A stretch of 64,000 nt of DNA from Acaryochloris sp. CCMEE 5410 (GCF_000238775.2 NZ_AFEJ02000001.1:1302001-1366000); one strand, 5' to 3'. Positions 18,479 through 28,153 are shown, numbered from the stretch's first letter. The notes: generated from the letters alone by a model not told the origin. A program made the numbers and translations.

Positions 18479-18527
18479 GGAGTACCCTAGTGATCTAGAA
18501 GATTGTCCATTTTACGAGAGAACCCCT

Positions 18528-19124
18528 ATGACCTCAGAGGATCGGCCCACACCTGAGGCAGCCCCCATTCCCCCGTGGCGTAAACTGTGGCAATCCCAGA
18601 AAGACAATATCCTCACCCTTGCGATCGCACTAATCCTCGCCCTACTGATTCGGGGATTTGTGGCGGAGTCTCGCTACATTCCTTCCGTCTCCATGGAGCC
18701 CACCTTAACGCCTGGTGATCGAATCGTGGTTGAAAAGCTTTCCTATCGACTCCGCCAACCTGAAGCCGGTGATATTGTCGTCTTCCATACGCCATTACCC
18801 TTGCAAGCCGTGGGTTATGCACCTGAACAGGCATTTATTAAACGAGTGATTGGTCTAGGGGGGCAAACTGTTGCTGTTCAAAATGGCCAAGTCTATGTGG
18901 ATGGTCAACCCCTCTCTGAAAATTACATTGCAGAAGCCCCTCAGTATGAATTAGCCCCCGTTCGAGTACCTGAAGGCCACCTTTTTGTGATGGGGGACAA
19001 CCGCAACAATAGCAATGACTCCCATATTTGGGGGTTTTTACCCTTATCGAATTTAATTGGTCGGGCCAATCTGCGATTTTGGCCTCTGGAGCATATCAAC
19101 TGGCTTCGTAGTCCATTGCCTTGA
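18528..19124 (+). CDS. lepB: Signal peptidase I
   Basis: A 198-residue type I leader peptidase. One N-terminal transmembrane helix (about 26-44) is followed by the catalytic serine in PSVSMEPTL and the catalytic lysine in FIKRVIGLGG. The box E signature GDNRNNSNDSHIWG follows. It removes signal peptides from secreted and thylakoid-lumen proteins on the periplasmic/lumenal face. It starts 49 bases after sds. Confidence 0.96.
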   Translation: MTSEDRPTPEAAPIPPWRKLWQSQKDNILTLAIALILALLIRGFVAESRYIPSVSMEPTLTPGDRIVVEKLSYRLRQPEAGDIVVFHTPLPLQAVGYAPEQAFIKRVIGLGGQTVAVQNGQVYVDGQPLSENYIAEAPQYELAPVRVPEGHLFVMGDNRNNSNDSHIWGFLPLSNLIGRANLRFWPLEHINWLRSPLP

Positions 19125-19201
19125 ACGGATTAACGCCCCTGAACAACCATATGGCACAATGGAAAACACTGGATATATAAGCTACTAAATCAGGTATTTC
19201 T

Positions 19202-20287
19202 GTGAGTTCTACTGCGACCAAAGCGCCTACACGCGCTGTTTTCCCATTCACGGCGATCGTCGGCCAAGAAGAAATGAAGCTGGCGCTGATCCTCAACACC
19301 ATTGATCCTCGAATTGGTGGCGTGATGATTATGGGTGATCGTGGTACCGGCAAAACCACAACCATTCGAGCTTTGGCCAACTTGCTGCCCGAGATTAATG
19401 TGGTGGCGGATGATCCCTTCAACAGTGATCCCACAGATCCAGAACTGATGAGCGATGAGGTTAAAGCCTTAACTGCCAGTGGCCAAACCCCAGTCATCGC
19501 TCAAATGCAGGTGCCCATGGTGGATTTGCCTTTAGGGGCGACGGAAGATCGGGTTTGCGGCACCATTGATATTGAAAAGGCCCTGGCAGAAGGGGTTAAA
19601 GCCTTTGAACCCGGATTATTGGCAAAGGCCAACCGTGGCATCCTTTACGTGGATGAGGTCAATCTTCTGGACGATCACTTGGTTGACGTATTGCTCGATT
19701 CAGCTGCCTCTGGGTGGAATACCGTTGAACGAGAAGGGATTTCGATTCGCCATCCAGCTCGCTTTGTGTTGGTGGGGTCTGGTAACCCCGAGGAAGGAGA
19801 GTTGCGTCCCCAGCTTCTTGACCGCTTTGGAATGCATGCCGAAATTCATACGGTGAAAGATCCAACTCTGCGAGTGCAAATTGTGGAAGAGCGCTCTCAG
19901 TTTGATCAAGAGCCCAACGCTTATTTGGACAATCATACGGATAACCAAAAGGCACTCCAGGAGAAGATTGTTAATGCTCAAAACAATCTTGCGAACGTCA
20001 ATATTGATCATGAGCTACGGGTAAATATTTCGCAGGTATGTTCCGAACTAGACGTCGATGGTCTGCGAGGTGATATTGTTTCTAACCGTGCAGCTAAGGC
20101 TATTGCGGCCTTTGAAGGACGGACAGAAGTCACGGTTGATGATATTCGTCGAGTGATCACCCTTTGCCTACGTCACCGCCTCAGAAAAGATCCCCTCGAG
20201 TCGATCGACTCTGGTTACAAAGTCAGCAAGGTCTTCCGTCAAGTCTTTGGTTTACCCGATGAAGAAGACGCTGACATTGCGGCTTAA
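19202..20287 (+). CDS. chlI: Magnesium chelatase ATPase subunit I
   Basis: A 361-residue AAA+ ATPase. Walker A is GDRGTGKTT, Walker B is GILYVDEVNLLDDHLVD, and the sensor/arginine region reads GNPEEGELRPQLLDRFGMH. ChlI forms the hexameric motor that, with ChlD and ChlH, inserts Mg into protoporphyrin IX, the committed step to chlorophyll. The only good start is the GTG at 19202. Length is typical of cyanobacteria. It appears monocistronic, followed by a hairpin at 20324-20344. Confidence 0.97.
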   Translation: MSSTATKAPTRAVFPFTAIVGQEEMKLALILNTIDPRIGGVMIMGDRGTGKTTTIRALANLLPEINVVADDPFNSDPTDPELMSDEVKALTASGQTPVIAQMQVPMVDLPLGATEDRVCGTIDIEKALAEGVKAFEPGLLAKANRGILYVDEVNLLDDHLVDVLLDSAASGWNTVEREGISIRHPARFVLVGSGNPEEGELRPQLLDRFGMHAEIHTVKDPTLRVQIVEERSQFDQEPNAYLDNHTDNQKALQEKIVNAQNNLANVNIDHELRVNISQVCSELDVDGLRGDIVSNRAAKAIAAFEGRTEVTVDDIRRVITLCLRHRLRKDPLESIDSGYKVSKVFRQVFGLPDEEDADIAA

Positions 20288-20323
20288 ACCGTAGCCCCCA
20301 TCAATCCCATCAATGTTTGGCTA

Positions 20324-20344
20324 CCCCTTCTCGGTAAGAAGGGG
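20324..20344 (+). terminator. Hairpin after chlI
   Basis: CCCCTTCT (20324-20331), loop CGGTA, AGAAGGGG (20337-20344): a perfect 8-bp stem 37 bases after the chlI stop. No U-tract follows. It may serve chlI and the convergent gene. Confidence 0.5.
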
Positions 20345-20434
20345 GGCAGTATATGCTAGTCTCCTGATTTACTCAGGTTGGACAGTCGATCCCCTATTTG
20401 CATGGGCCGAAGAGCCATTCCGCAGTGATGGTGG

Positions 20435-21739
20435 TTAAAGAACGGATACGTAAGAATAATCAAACTTACCGAAAATACCACACCAAGCTAAATTCAACTT
20501 CTCAAAACAGTGCACTAACCATTGTACAGAAGCTTGTTTCTGGGATTCATAGTGATTAAACAGCAGTGCAAACCGTTTTTCTAAGTAGGGCTTAATTTTC
20601 TTACAAATTAAGACCACCTTGAGCACTAAGCTAACGGTAGAAGTAGACCCGACATTGTTAATCAAATCCATGAAAATCCAATGCTTGGGTTTTTGACGAC
20701 TCTCAATAACTAGGAAATTTAAGACCTGCTGGCAGGTTCTCACCATCAAAAAGTCGTTCATGGTGCGATCGTTGCTTTCAGGGAACATGTTCTGCAAGGA
20801 TTGATACAGCTGGTTATTAAACCGACATTGGCCAAACTTGGTATCGATGGATGAGACTAGATACTCATAAAAGTCATTTTTAAAATGTTTATAGGTTGAA
20901 GTAGCGGCATGCTGCTGCATCAGAAACTGTTTGGCTAAGTCCTGATGAGTATTGCGTGCATCCACTTTGCCGACAAAATGTTTGAGGGAGCCGCGTAGAT
21001 CTGAATCACTTAACAGAGTGGGGTTATGAACGGGCTGAATAATTTTTCCCTGCTGTGGATGGGGTTGTCCAACTGTTTGAATTAACGGTTGAGGATCTCG
21101 GGTTTGTCGCTTTAAGAGATCCGTCATGTACAGAGATAGATCCACCTCAAATTTTTGCTGGGCTTGAACCTGAGCTTGATGAATCACTTGCTGATGTTCT
21201 TGGGTATCCCCTTGTGAAACCAAGCAATGCTTGTACAGGTAAGGATATCGCTGTAATAGAGTGACTAGGGGTTGCTGCCCAGATGCGGCTCCCCCTGGAT
21301 TCATAAAATCTGCAAATCGACGTAATCTCTGAAAGTGCTGGCTTTTAGTAAAGTGCTTGACGAGCAACCGTAGCCGAGTCTTTGTCTGAGTTCGACCTAA
21401 GCTAGCTGGCATACCGCTTGCCTGGCCTAGAAGATCAATCAGTTGTGAAATGGCATAACGACAATCAAATTGGGTTTGCCAACGGTTGACTAAAATATAG
21501 CAACATCGATTGAGAAATAAACAAAACTCATCTTGTTTGGTCGTAGATTTGACAATGGCATTGATTGCTTGCCTAATCTCAGGTTCTTGGTATCCTGATG
21601 TGCCTAGAAATAGAGACTGAAATCGGTGTAAAACATCTTGTGGAGATTCAGAGCGGACACAAGCAAGAAGATGATCATAAACTCTCTGCTCATTAGAAAC
21701 AGACCGGGAATGATGATGATAAGGCAACTGGGTGTTCAC
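20435..21739 (-). CDS. 434-residue protein of unknown function
   Basis: A soluble, mostly helical protein rich in Gln, His and Leu. There is no signal peptide, no transmembrane helix and no catalytic motif I recognise. Features seen are the N-terminal stretch YHHHSRSVSNEQRVYDHLL, a Gln-rich centre (about 182-235) and a C-terminal block rich in aromatic residues. It has uninterrupted coding character over 1.3 kb and a long AT-rich upstream region. I suspect a cyanobacteria-specific family but cannot name it. Confidence 0.7.
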   Translation of the reverse strand: MNTQLPYHHHSRSVSNEQRVYDHLLACVRSESPQDVLHRFQSLFLGTSGYQEPEIRQAINAIVKSTTKQDEFCLFLNRCCYILVNRWQTQFDCRYAISQLIDLLGQASGMPASLGRTQTKTRLRLLVKHFTKSQHFQRLRRFADFMNPGGAASGQQPLVTLLQRYPYLYKHCLVSQGDTQEHQQVIHQAQVQAQQKFEVDLSLYMTDLLKRQTRDPQPLIQTVGQPHPQQGKIIQPVHNPTLLSDSDLRGSLKHFVGKVDARNTHQDLAKQFLMQQHAATSTYKHFKNDFYEYLVSSIDTKFGQCRFNNQLYQSLQNMFPESNDRTMNDFLMVRTCQQVLNFLVIESRQKPKHWIFMDLINNVGSTSTVSLVLKVVLICKKIKPYLEKRFALLFNHYESQKQASVQWLVHCFEKLNLAWCGIFGKFDYSYVSVL

Positions 21740-22218
21740 TGGATTTCTGGAGAATAGGGCTTACAGTTAAGTGATCAGGACAACAAACACGGGTGCTTGA
21801 GTTAACTGCTTCCTAATTCAAGGTGCTCCCCAACTTCCTGAATTATGTAGCGTGTGATTAGTATGCCCAAACTTGTAATCAAATTACAAAATATATTTCT
21901 AATTTAGGTGTGATCAAACGCACGTTAATAAGTGATCCAGGTCACTGAAACGCTCTGGGGATGACAAGCCTAGAAAGACTAATCTGCTAATCATAATTAG
22001 CGATTAATTTATCTGTATAAGAAAGAGGCATTTTGACTATCAAAAAAGACTAAAAAACTAGATCTTATATATAAGATGTACGTAAGTTAGACATTTCCTA
22101 AAATGGGCTTAACACTTACAAAAGTGATGACTTTCTTGATTTTTAGCTGATCAAAATTCAAAAAAAGTCAAAAAGACTTATTTTTTTTCTCTTAATGGTG
22201 GTGTAAGATTGCGTTTCT
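21740..22218. other. AT-rich intergenic region, 479 bp
   Basis: No gene is seen. The region is rich in AT runs and presumably holds the promoter of the 434-residue gene (minus). At 22165-22188 AAGTC-AAAAA-GACTT followed by ATTTTTTTT could form a short plus-strand terminator-like hairpin, although no plus-strand gene precedes it. Confidence 0.45.
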
Positions 22219-22656
22219 TTAACTTATGAGCTGGTGAATGGCATCCTGTAAGACCTGAGGAGGGGTCCGCAGAATCCGTCCATTTTCAGAATTAACAGGT
22301 ACAAGGGTAACGCGCCCCAACACACAAGGTTTTTCAGTATTGATGCAGAAAATATCTTGATCCCAGAAAAGTCTAACCTTGTCCAATTTGCTAATTCTAG
22401 TTTTAACGATGACCTCATTTCCCATCTGGATGGCTTTTTGATATCGAAGGGATAAGTCAATGACGGGGAGATCACAGCCTAATTGGACTAATGCTGAATA
22501 TTCCAGCCCCACGGAGCGAAAAGCAGCAATGCGAGCAGCTTCCATCCATTCTAGATAGGAGCCATGCCAGACCACTCCGGCATAATCCGTATGACAAGGC
22601 TGAACCCAAACGGGATATTCAAACCATGGACTGGAACCTTGAGGGGAAGCATTCAT
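22219..22656 (-). CDS. Hotdog-fold acyl-CoA thioesterase
   Basis: A 145-residue single hotdog domain of the 4-hydroxybenzoyl-CoA thioesterase type. The signature HTDYAGVVWHGSYLEWMEAARI contains the catalytic Asp. The related cyanobacterial enzyme is DHNA-CoA hydrolase of phylloquinone synthesis, which is a plausible identity but not distinguishable here from other small acyl-CoA thioesterases. The ATG at 22654-22656 is preferred to the upstream TTG. Confidence 0.75.
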   Translation of the reverse strand: MNASPQGSSPWFEYPVWVQPCHTDYAGVVWHGSYLEWMEAARIAAFRSVGLEYSALVQLGCDLPVIDLSLRYQKAIQMGNEVIVKTRISKLDKVRLFWDQDIFCINTEKPCVLGRVTLVPVNSENGRILRTPPQVLQDAIHQLIS

Positions 22657-22698
22657 GAAAAATCGCGGCAAATAACGGCTTGCCCCACCTAAGATACA

Positions 22699-23001
22699 TC
22701 AGTCCTGAATGGGCACTGCATCAACATCAACGGTTTCTTGGCTATCGGCCTCATTGCTCTTCGGCTGTGTGTTTACTTGGCGCTTTTTATAGTCTTCAAT
22801 AAACAACTGAGAGAGTTCAGAGATAAAGAGCGTTAGTAAGGCAAGATCATCAATTTGACCGATGAGGGGAAAGACATCCGGAGAAATATCGAAGGGACTT
22901 AAGAGGTATGCCAAGGTACCGGCAATAATCCATCCCCGATACTTCGGATTACGCAGACTGTTTCGATACCAGTTATAAAGTGCTTTGATCGAAAAATTCA
23001 T
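22699..23001 (-). CDS. YkvA/DUF1232 small membrane protein
   Basis: A 100-residue protein with the DUF1232 core YLLSPFDISPDVFPLIGQIDDLALLTLFI, two short hydrophobic helices around a conserved Pro-Phe-Asp and Asp-Asp pair. The tail is acidic and disordered-looking. DUF1232 proteins are membrane-associated and of unknown function. It lies 42 bases upstream of the thioesterase gene on the same strand. Confidence 0.8.
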   Translation of the reverse strand: MNFSIKALYNWYRNSLRNPKYRGWIIAGTLAYLLSPFDISPDVFPLIGQIDDLALLTLFISELSQLFIEDYKKRQVNTQPKSNEADSQETVDVDAVPIQD

Positions 23002-23300
23002 TAGCTTATATCTCCTTTGCCCTACTATCTTGTCAGAAATTAGATAACAGATCTGGTGTGGATTCCCGTCAGAGTGCTCTCTACATGTGATGGGACAAAA
23101 TTGGCTTAATATGGTTCTTTAAATCGGTAATACTTATATTTGTTCTTCTAATAGAGCAATATCGGGGAATTGATGGCCGACTAGATTTATTTCATAAATG
23201 AATAAGTCATGCTATATCTTATACTTCATGATGAGACAGAACTAGACAGAAAACGTCGAACATCATTGATCTCATCGTCGGATTGGGCAAAGGAAGTATC

Positions 23301-23969
23301 GTGAATATTATCGAGCTATTTGAGAAGGGAGGGCCCACAATATGGCCATTGCTTGGACTCTCTATATTAGCGATTGGAACTGTTTTTGAGCGGTTATGGT
23401 TCTGGAGCAATCTTCTCAAAGGAGAACGAAAAACAGCGAAGCAAATTCTGGATGCTGCCCGCCGAGATTGGGATGAAGCGACTCACCTAGCTCGACAATT
23501 TAGCAATCAACCTATCGGTCGATTTCTGTTTACTCCGTTACGGTTAGCGAATCAAGAACCGGAAATTTTTCGATTAGCTCTAGAAGCCTCTGCTGATGAA
23601 GAGCTGACAGCTATGCGCAAGGGCAGCAAAGTTCTAGAAGCTGTGATTGCTTTATCTCCATTACTGGGACTATTTGGTACTATTTTAGGCTTGCAAAATT
23701 CCCTAGGTAAATTAAATTTTGAGGAATTTGGTCAAATTGTTGGTAATCCAGCTTTAGGAATTGACCAGGCTTTAACCAGTACATTGGTAGGATTGGCCAT
23801 TGCGATTGTTTCCCTGACCTTTTATCGGCTATTTCAAGGATTGGTCTTTAATCAGGCGCGCATTTTTCGACGGACGGGGAATGAACTAGAGCTGGTCTAT
23901 CGACAGTTTTGGCTGCAGCCCTCCGAAACACGGCCTGCCCTGCCCCCTCAAAACGATTCTCAAGAATAA
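23301..23969 (+). CDS. exbB: ExbB/TolQ/MotA-type proton channel subunit
   Basis: A 222-residue membrane protein with three transmembrane helices (about 12-32, 110-130 and 150-172). The conserved MotA/TolQ/ExbB core is LEAVIALSPLLGLFGTILGL ... GIDQALTSTLVGLAIAI. With ExbD it converts proton flow into mechanical energy for TonB-dependent import or envelope functions. The GTG at 23301 has an AAAGGAAG ribosome binding site, better than the TTG at 23283. exbD follows 33 bases later. Confidence 0.88.
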   Translation: MNIIELFEKGGPTIWPLLGLSILAIGTVFERLWFWSNLLKGERKTAKQILDAARRDWDEATHLARQFSNQPIGRFLFTPLRLANQEPEIFRLALEASADEELTAMRKGSKVLEAVIALSPLLGLFGTILGLQNSLGKLNFEEFGQIVGNPALGIDQALTSTLVGLAIAIVSLTFYRLFQGLVFNQARIFRRTGNELELVYRQFWLQPSETRPALPPQNDSQE

Positions 23970-24002
23970 TACGTTGCCTGTTGAGTGCCAGTTTGAATTC
24001 CT

Positions 24003-24605
24003 ATGAAAACATTTTTAGACAATGAAGATGCAGATATTCAAGTTGAGCTAATTCCGCTGTTGGATGTTGTTTTTTGTCTCCTGGCGGTGTTTATTTTGGG
24101 GACGGTAGGTTTGAGTCGCCCCGAAGGGATTAACCTTAATCTTCCCAAGGCAGAAACAGGAACGCCCCAATTTAGCAGTAAGTTTAGGGTGCAAGTTGGC
24201 ATCCTCGGGGAGCTGTTGGCTAATAATCAACCGGTGAATCAAACTCAGTTGAAGCAGTTGGTGAGCCGCTATTTGCAAACGACCCCTCAAGGGGTTGTGA
24301 TTTTGAAGGCGGATGGGGGTGCTACTTACGACCAGGTGATTACGGTTTTGGATATGCTGCGGTCTGTGGGCGGAGAGCGGGTTGCCTTAGAGACAGTGAA
24401 AAGTGATCCAGTCACCCCTCCCGGTCAGATCCCTGGTCAACCACCCGGTCAAAATGATGTGTTACCCGTGCCGTCTGTGGATGGTCCGAATCCAGGATCA
24501 TTTCCTACGGTGCCCAATCAGCCATCTACGACGACGCCTTTGCCAGGACAACCCCTTGCTCCTTTGCCGGGGTCTCAACCCCAACCTAGTCCAGCTGCAC
24601 CCTAA
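24003..24605 (+). CDS. exbD: ExbD/TolR-type protein with Pro-rich tail
   Basis: A 200-residue single-pass protein. The N-terminal helix carries the essential Asp in the ExbD motif VELIPLLDVVFCLLAVFIL. A periplasmic domain follows (TTPQGVVILKADGGATYDQVITVLD). The last 60 or so residues are Pro/Gly/Gln-rich and are an addition to the usual ~130-residue ExbD. That tail may span the peptidoglycan or substitute for a TonB-like linker. No separate tonB lies here. It converges on the K+ channel gene 11 bases away. Confidence 0.86.
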   Translation: MKTFLDNEDADIQVELIPLLDVVFCLLAVFILGTVGLSRPEGINLNLPKAETGTPQFSSKFRVQVGILGELLANNQPVNQTQLKQLVSRYLQTTPQGVVILKADGGATYDQVITVLDMLRSVGGERVALETVKSDPVTPPGQIPGQPPGQNDVLPVPSVDGPNPGSFPTVPNQPSTTTPLPGQPLAPLPGSQPQPSPAAP

Positions 24606-24615
24606 GAGATTGCCG

Positions 24616-25650
24616 TTAGCTCTGAGGCGATAAGGCTTGGTTGAGGGCTTGCAGTTGCTGGGTAGTTCCCATGCAAATCAATAGATCTTGGCTGCGAAAT
24701 TCGGTTTGCGCTGATGGCGCCCCTATCAGTTCACCGTTAGCTCGACGGATGGCGAGGATGGAGGCACCGGTTTGCGATCGCACATCCGCAACGCCCAAAG
24801 TCTGGCCCACATAAGGGCAGTTATCTGCATCAATCAGCAGTTCTTCAATATAAAAGCCGGGTTCACTGCCCGTTAACGCCACATCCATAAAATTGACGAC
24901 TTGGGGCCGTAAAGCCGCGGCAACCATCCGTTTGCCAACGGTCATATAAGGAGAAACAACCGCATCTGCTCCCACTTGCTGCATTTTGGCGAGGGCATCT
25001 TCGCTATTTGCCCGGACAATGGCTCTGATGGAGGGATTGATGTTCTTTGCAGACAACACCGCATATAGATTGTCGGCATCAGATGCAAGGGTGGTGACGA
25101 TACCGCTAGCTCGTTTGATACCGGCTTGTAATAGGGTTGGATCTTGGGTCGCACCACCTTGAACAGTGACATAGCCCAAGTTCTGGGCCATTTCAACCCC
25201 TTCTTCATCCTGATCAATAATCACAAAGGGAATATTCTCTGAGGCGAACTCCTGGGCAATCTGTTGGCCGGTGCGGCCAAACCCACAGAGCACAAAGTGT
25301 TCGGAGACATCTTCTAGGAGCCTTCGCTGTTGCTGTAAACGGACGCCGTCTCGGAAATACCCTTGAATGACTGCTTCCGTAAAGCGATTGGCAATGTAGC
25401 CGAGCCAGATCACCCCCACGATAATCAGGACAATTGTGAAGACCCGACCGCGATCACTAAGAGGATTCACCTCCATAAAGCCCACGGTGGAGAGGGTAAT
25501 CACCGTCATATAGAGAGCATCGATGAGCGGCCAATGTTCGACGACCCAGTACCAAAGGGTTCCTAGGACAATGACGCCCCCGAATGCCCCGATTCCTAAA
25601 AATAACTCTCGTTGAATCTGCTGATATTTTTTCTCCAAAATCGAGTACAC
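24616..25650 (-). CDS. Two-helix K+ channel with RCK (TrkA-N/TrkA-C) domains
   Basis: A 344-residue protein from the GTG at 25648-25650; the frame stays open 15 codons further, to a TTG at 25695. Two transmembrane helices flank a pore helix with filter TLSTVGFMEV. An RCK_N Rossmann domain (VLCGFGRTGQQIAQE, about 123-137) and an RCK_C domain follow. This is the MthK-like architecture, in which four subunits form the pore and the RCK ring gates it with ligand. The filter has Phe where most channels have Tyr (TVGYG) and Met where Gly is usual, so selectivity may be relaxed. Confidence 0.85.
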   Translation of the reverse strand: MYSILEKKYQQIQRELFLGIGAFGGVIVLGTLWYWVVEHWPLIDALYMTVITLSTVGFMEVNPLSDRGRVFTIVLIIVGVIWLGYIANRFTEAVIQGYFRDGVRLQQQRRLLEDVSEHFVLCGFGRTGQQIAQEFASENIPFVIIDQDEEGVEMAQNLGYVTVQGGATQDPTLLQAGIKRASGIVTTLASDADNLYAVLSAKNINPSIRAIVRANSEDALAKMQQVGADAVVSPYMTVGKRMVAAALRPQVVNFMDVALTGSEPGFYIEELLIDADNCPYVGQTLGVADVRSQTGASILAIRRANGELIGAPSAQTEFRSQDLLICMGTTQQLQALNQALSPQS

Positions 25651-25986
25651 GGCAATCGTCCGTCGACAATAGTGACTTGAACATCTTGAAACCAAGATAT
25701 TCGCCTCTAAATAGTATGTCTAGATTGGTGTATTTTAGAGTGCCATTGGGATAAGTTGAGTTACTCAACGATACGCTTCCAGCTCAAGCGTATGAATAAG
25801 TATTTCCTTTTTTATAAACAAATCTAAATATTCTGGGGTTTAGTAGCAAATAATACGGTAGGAGTATTAGGAATCTGAATCAAAAACGGTAGTCACTAAG
25901 TGTGGAGTAATCCACGGGGGGACTTATTACGAGTGACTCTACTCTGTTAGTCATCAACCAATACTCTACCCGAGGAGGATAGACAA

Positions 25987-26415
25987 GTGATTCCATTAGC
26001 ATGGGGCGTCAACACAATCCTAGGACTCATCCTGAAGCTGATTGTGACCGCCATTAGTCTCTTCATTATTTCCAAATTGCCATTTGTGGGGGTTGAGATT
26101 GATAGCCCCGGTAAGGCTGTCTTTTCTGCCTTTATCTTCGGTATCCTGAATGCTTTGGTCGTACCGTTATTCGCTTTATTGGAGTTAGGACCGAAGTTGA
26201 CCGATATTGTGATTGCTGGCCCCATTCACTTTGTCTTGAATATCATTATTTTTGCGCTGGCCGCCGCACTGGTCCCTGGATTTAGCCTGAAAAATAAGAT
26301 TTTAGATCCCATTGTGGGCTCCATCCTACTCACCATACTGAATACAGTGATTAACCACCTCCTCCCTTTTGGTGGAACGGCAAAAGCCGCATTGGTGGTG
26401 GCTGGAATCGGTTAA
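25987..26415 (+). CDS. Phage holin family 4-type membrane protein
   Basis: A 142-residue protein with four hydrophobic helices typical of the family named after holin family 4, which is widespread in bacterial chromosomes with no proved lytic role. The GTG start at 25987 follows an excellent GAGGAGG ribosome binding site. No phage genes are nearby, so a housekeeping membrane role is more likely than lysis. Confidence 0.75.
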   Translation: MIPLAWGVNTILGLILKLIVTAISLFIISKLPFVGVEIDSPGKAVFSAFIFGILNALVVPLFALLELGPKLTDIVIAGPIHFVLNIIIFALAAALVPGFSLKNKILDPIVGSILLTILNTVINHLLPFGGTAKAALVVAGIG

Positions 26416-26434
26416 TCGTTCCACTGGCTAGCCA

Positions 26435-28144
26435 TTAGGTCTCAACGGATACAGGCTGAGCTGCTGTAGGTGGCCAAGTGGTTCGAGCCGCAATGGGCAT
26501 ACGCCAACCTGTGCCAAACGCTCGGTCCGTAATCTTGAGTCCAGGAGGGGCTTGGCGGCGTTTGAACTCAGCCCTTTTGACCATTTGAATAATTCGGTCC
26601 ACGATCGCGGCGGGGTGACCTGCCGCGATTATTTGTTGGCCCGATTGGTGGTGATCGACATAGCGATAGAGAATATCATCAAGAACGTCATAATCAGGCA
26701 AAGAGTCTTGATCCACCTGGCCGGGCTTAAGTTCAGCGCTAGGGGGTTTGGTGATCACAGAGTCAGGAATGATGATACCCTTTTCTCCCAGTTCAGGTGG
26801 CGTGTGGGTATTCAGCCAACGGCATAGCTCGTAAACCCGGGTTTTAGGCACATCTGCAATGGCTGCTAAGCCCCCGTTCATATCCCCATAGAGGGTGCAG
26901 TAACCAACCGCCATCTCCGATTTATTACCAGTGGAGATCAGCAAACGGCCAAATTTATTAGCAATGGCCATCAGCAAATTGCCCCGAATTCGGGCTTGAA
27001 TATTCTCTTCTGCTACACCGGGCTCGGTCCCGGCAAAAACGGGATCTAGGATCTGGTCATAGGTTTGCATTGCTGGTGCGATCGCTAACTGTGTCGTCGG
27101 CATTCCCAAGTTCTGAGCCAGATCTTCCGCATCCTTGATGGAATGATCAGAGCTATAGGGGGAAGGCATCAGCACACCCAATACATTCTCTTGACCCAGA
27201 GCGGCAGTGGCAATGGCAGCCACTAGGGAAGAGTCAATACCGCCACTCAATCCCAGAACGGCTTGGCTAAATCCACATTTTTGGGCATAGTCTCGCAATC
27301 CCAATACCAAGGCTGACCAAATTTCAGCATTGATATCCGATACCGCAGACTCGATTCGACTGGGCAGCAGATCATGAGCCTCGTAATCGAAGAGCAACAA
27401 GTCAGGTGCAAAGCCCTTGGCCCGTCCCACCACATCTCCCTGGCGGTTGACGGCGACACTGCGGCCATCAAAAATCAAGTCGTCATTGCCACCCACCTGA
27501 TTGGCATAGATCAGGGGACAGTGGTACTGCTGAGCATGGTGCCGTAACATCGCTTCTCGCAGTTCTTGTTTGCCGACGCAGAAGGGAGAGGCAGATAAGT
27601 TGATGATCAAATCCACGTTGTAGCTCATCAGTTCAGCAACTGGATCCACGGCGTAGGCTTGTTTCTCCCAGAACTCTGAATTATTCCACAGATCTTCACA
27701 GATAGTGACCCCAATTTTGCCTTCTTTCAAGTCCAGGACATTGGGCTGGTGGCCGGGTTCAAAATAGCGATCTTCATCAAACACATCGTAGGTGGGTAGC
27801 AAATGCTTATGAAAGCACTGCTGAATCTCGCCGTTATGCAAATGAACAATGCTATTGAATAGGGGTTTGCCCCCCTGAGCCGCGTTCTCCTGCACGCTGC
27901 CCACCAGCACATGGAGCTTGGCTGGTAACTGAGTGGCCAGCTGTTCTAAGGCAGTTTGAGCCGCTGCCACAAAACTGGGGTCGAGCAACAAGTCTCTAGG
28001 GGGATAGCCACATAGGGACAGCTCTGGGGTCAAGAGTAAGGTAGTCCCCTGCTGTTCGGCTGCCGTGGCCGCCGCTGCAATAGCTTCAGCATTTCCCACC
28101 AGATCACCAATAGTGGGATTCAATTGTGCGATCGCAATCTTCAT
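26435..28144 (-). CDS. nadE: Glutamine-dependent NAD+ synthetase
   Basis: A 569-residue two-domain enzyme. The N-terminal nitrilase-like glutaminase domain has the Glu in LLLTPELSLCGYPPRD, the Lys in CFHKHLLPTYDVFDE and the Cys in IGVTICEDLW. The C-terminal synthetase domain has the PP-loop LSGGIDSSL and ISTGNKSEMAVGYCTLYGDMNGG. It amidates nicotinate adenine dinucleotide to NAD+. It is last in the pncB-nadD-nrtR-nadE operon, 9 bases after nrtR. Confidence 0.97.
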   Translation of the reverse strand: MKIAIAQLNPTIGDLVGNAEAIAAAATAAEQQGTTLLLTPELSLCGYPPRDLLLDPSFVAAAQTALEQLATQLPAKLHVLVGSVQENAAQGGKPLFNSIVHLHNGEIQQCFHKHLLPTYDVFDEDRYFEPGHQPNVLDLKEGKIGVTICEDLWNNSEFWEKQAYAVDPVAELMSYNVDLIINLSASPFCVGKQELREAMLRHHAQQYHCPLIYANQVGGNDDLIFDGRSVAVNRQGDVVGRAKGFAPDLLLFDYEAHDLLPSRIESAVSDINAEIWSALVLGLRDYAQKCGFSQAVLGLSGGIDSSLVAAIATAALGQENVLGVLMPSPYSSDHSIKDAEDLAQNLGMPTTQLAIAPAMQTYDQILDPVFAGTEPGVAEENIQARIRGNLLMAIANKFGRLLISTGNKSEMAVGYCTLYGDMNGGLAAIADVPKTRVYELCRWLNTHTPPELGEKGIIIPDSVITKPPSAELKPGQVDQDSLPDYDVLDDILYRYVDHHQSGQQIIAAGHPAAIVDRIIQMVKRAEFKRRQAPPGLKITDRAFGTGWRMPIAARTTWPPTAAQPVSVET

Positions 28145-28153
28145 GTTTCGTTC

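Noticed and set aside
25987-26415. Holin-family gene as evidence of a prophage
   Set aside because: No other phage gene is nearby, and this family is common in bacterial chromosomes.
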